Shown piece by piece: positions 5,372-6,584 of a stretch of DNA of 6,584 nt (the stretch's first letter is position 1; each line of letters begins with the position of its first letter). This stretch comes from Desulfobacteraceae bacterium. GTDB taxonomy: Bacteria; Desulfobacterota; Desulfobacteria; Desulfobacterales; Desulfobacteraceae. The stretch spans positions 1 through 6,584 of the forward strand of contig JAABSK010000160.1 in NCBI GenBank assembly GCA_011390435.1, in the 5' to 3' direction. The position numbers and the translations under genes are program-made. The notes under the pieces are model-generated. The model did not search any database. It saw only the letters and a program-made list of their open reading frames with translations, and was not told the origin of the DNA.

Positions 5372-6584
5372 AGCGTATATCTGCCGCCTGGAGCCGATTG
5401 TCCGCATCCGACAGGCGATCCCTTGTTATTCTGATGGTCTTTTTGGCAATCACCGCCGGATACCTGCTGGTGGTGGAACCGGTTTATCATCAATACACAG
5501 CGGTTTTCTCACAGATTGACGAACTTGAACAGACACGACAGAAGCATTCAGGCAGTGCGCGTTCCCTTGTCCATCGGGAGGCAAAGCTGGCGGAAGTCAG
5601 AGCGGAATACCAATACCTGCTTGACAAGCTGGATGTGGAAAATACAGGGGCCCATACCCTGGTTGAGGTGATCAATGAGATTGAGAATTTCGCCGCAAAA
5701 ACCGGTGTCCGTATTGATCAGATTCGGCCCATGCCGATTATCGACCAGGGAATATATCATGAAATGTCTTTGGAAATAATGCTGCACGCCTCTTTTGATC
5801 TGTTTCAACGCTTTGTCTACTATCTGGAAACGTCTCCCGAGGTTTTCATCATCTCCAATGCCAGCCTGAACCGGGAAGAAAACGGAATATCCGCCCGGTT
5901 AACAATTTCAAAGATGAGCCTGGAAAATGCCGCCCAAGAAGCCGCCCTGTCAGCTGATCGGACGGCGTTGAGAATCGGTCTGGAATTCTGGCCGGGGTAT
6001 GCCCTTTTCTATATTGCCGAGCACAAAGGATGGCTCCAGAATGATGGGCTTTCCATTAAGCTGGTTCACGGAACAGACGGCAGCCAGATGGTGAGACTGC
6101 TGGAGACGGGTGAGCTTGACGGGGCCTGCCTTTCCCTTGGCAGCCTGATTGAAAACCTGGAAAAAGGACTTGATCTGCGTGCCGTCTATCCTCTGGCATG
6201 GACACAGGGTGCTGAGGCGGTTGTGGTTGCAGACGGTTCAGATGTACAGCAGGTTGCCGATCTGAAGGGAAAAACAGTTCATGCTGACAGCCGCCTGTCG
6301 CAATACCTGCTGTTCAGGGCTTTGCAACGCAATGGACTGGAACTGCATGATGTTACACTCGGGGATCTGAATACCCGGATGATCTCCCAAAGCTTGACAA
6401 CCGGCATGATCGAAGCAGGTGTGGTCTGGGATCCTTACCTGTCTCAGTTGACCCGGGAGAAAACCGCCCGGGTGATTTTTTCTTCTGCCCAGATTCCAGG
6501 GGAGATCATGGAAAATCTGGTGCTTCATGCCGGTCGGCTGACCCGCGACCACAGACCTGTGATCCTGTTTTTAATCCGTGCATT
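5368..6584 (+). CDS. gspM: GspM/PilO-like platform protein fused to a periplasmic substrate-binding-protein domain (3' end outside window)
   Basis: Open from ATG 5368 to the window edge without a stop, 405 complete codons. Residues 1-17 are basic and cytoplasmic, 18-36 form one membrane helix (SLVILMVFLAITAGYLLVV), 46-90 look coiled-coil, and about 95-187 match a GspM/PilO ferredoxin-like domain (LVEVINEIENFAAKTGVRID ... FQRFVYYLE ... ISARLTISKM). After a short linker, residues 201-405 read as a different family: LRIGLEFWPGYALFYIAEHKGW, LLETGELDGACLSLGSLI, VADLKGKTVHA, GVVWDPYLSQL and IPGEIMENLVL follow the SsuA/NMT1-type substrate-binding proteins of nitrate/sulfonate/taurine-like ABC transporters. 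No start codon with a signal peptide lies near the junction, so the domain would be exported by the GspM helix (N-in, C-out). The binding domain is incomplete at the edge; more domains may follow. Ligand unknown. Confidence 0.85.
   Translation, partial: MKRISAAWSRLSASDRRSLVILMVFLAITAGYLLVVEPVYHQYTAVFSQIDELEQTRQKHSGSARSLVHREAKLAEVRAEYQYLLDKLDVENTGAHTLVEVINEIENFAAKTGVRIDQIRPMPIIDQGIYHEMSLEIMLHASFDLFQRFVYYLETSPEVFIISNASLNREENGISARLTISKMSLENAAQEAALSADRTALRIGLEFWPGYALFYIAEHKGWLQNDGLSIKLVHGTDGSQMVRLLETGELDGACLSLGSLIENLEKGLDLRAVYPLAWTQGAEAVVVADGSDVQQVADLKGKTVHADSRLSQYLLFRALQRNGLELHDVTLGDLNTRMISQSLTTGMIEAGVVWDPYLSQLTREKTARVIFSSAQIPGEIMENLVLHAGRLTRDHRPVILFLIRA

Noticed and set aside
6461..6482. GC-rich CCCGGG followed by a run of T, resembling a terminator
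   Set aside because: The stem is too short, and it lies inside the continuous fusion reading frame with coding signal on both sides.
6238..6552. Minus-strand open frame of 104 codons opposite the binding-protein domain
   Set aside because: The plus frame has clear substrate-binding-protein motifs over the same bases; the minus translation has none.

Overview
The window is one dense, single-strand (+) stretch of a type II secretion (T2SS, Gsp) operon. It opens inside gspF and ends inside a long open gspM-like gene. Order: gspF (3' end) - small exported DUF4177-like protein - gspH - gspI - PDZ lipoprotein - gspG - gspJ - gspK - gspL - gspM fused to a substrate-binding-protein domain. Adjacent genes either overlap (by 4 to 44 bases) or are separated by 14 to 22 bases. 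I see no intergenic space, internal terminator, RNA gene, mobile element, CRISPR or stretch over 300 bases without a gene.

The organism is a Gram-negative bacterium: it has pseudopilins with prepilin-peptidase leaders, a lipoprotein and periplasmic domains. Roughly balanced base composition, ordinary Shine-Dalgarno sites and an unorthodox gsp order would suit a deltaproteobacterium such as a Desulfobacteraceae-type sulfate reducer. That placement is an impression, not a proof.

How the parts fit: GspF, GspL and GspM are the inner-membrane platform that couples the cytoplasmic ATPase (GspE, expected upstream, not seen) to pseudopilus growth. GspG is the major pseudopilin. GspH, I, J and K are the minor pseudopilins, with I-J-K forming the tip complex. 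GspL and the N-terminal part of GspM look like the PilN/PilO pair of type IV pilus machines. No canonical gspC, gspD, gspE or gspN is visible.

Three things depart from a textbook gsp operon. First, the GspM-like protein (from 5368 to the window end) continues without a stop into a periplasmic domain resembling nitrate/sulfonate-type ABC transporter substrate-binding proteins (SsuA/NMT1-like), with no second signal peptide at the junction. Second, a PDZ-domain lipoprotein sits between gspI and gspG; it may do part of the GspC job from a lipid anchor. Third, a small signal-peptide protein with a DUF4177-like C-terminus sits between gspF and gspH. The fusion is the most unusual feature here.
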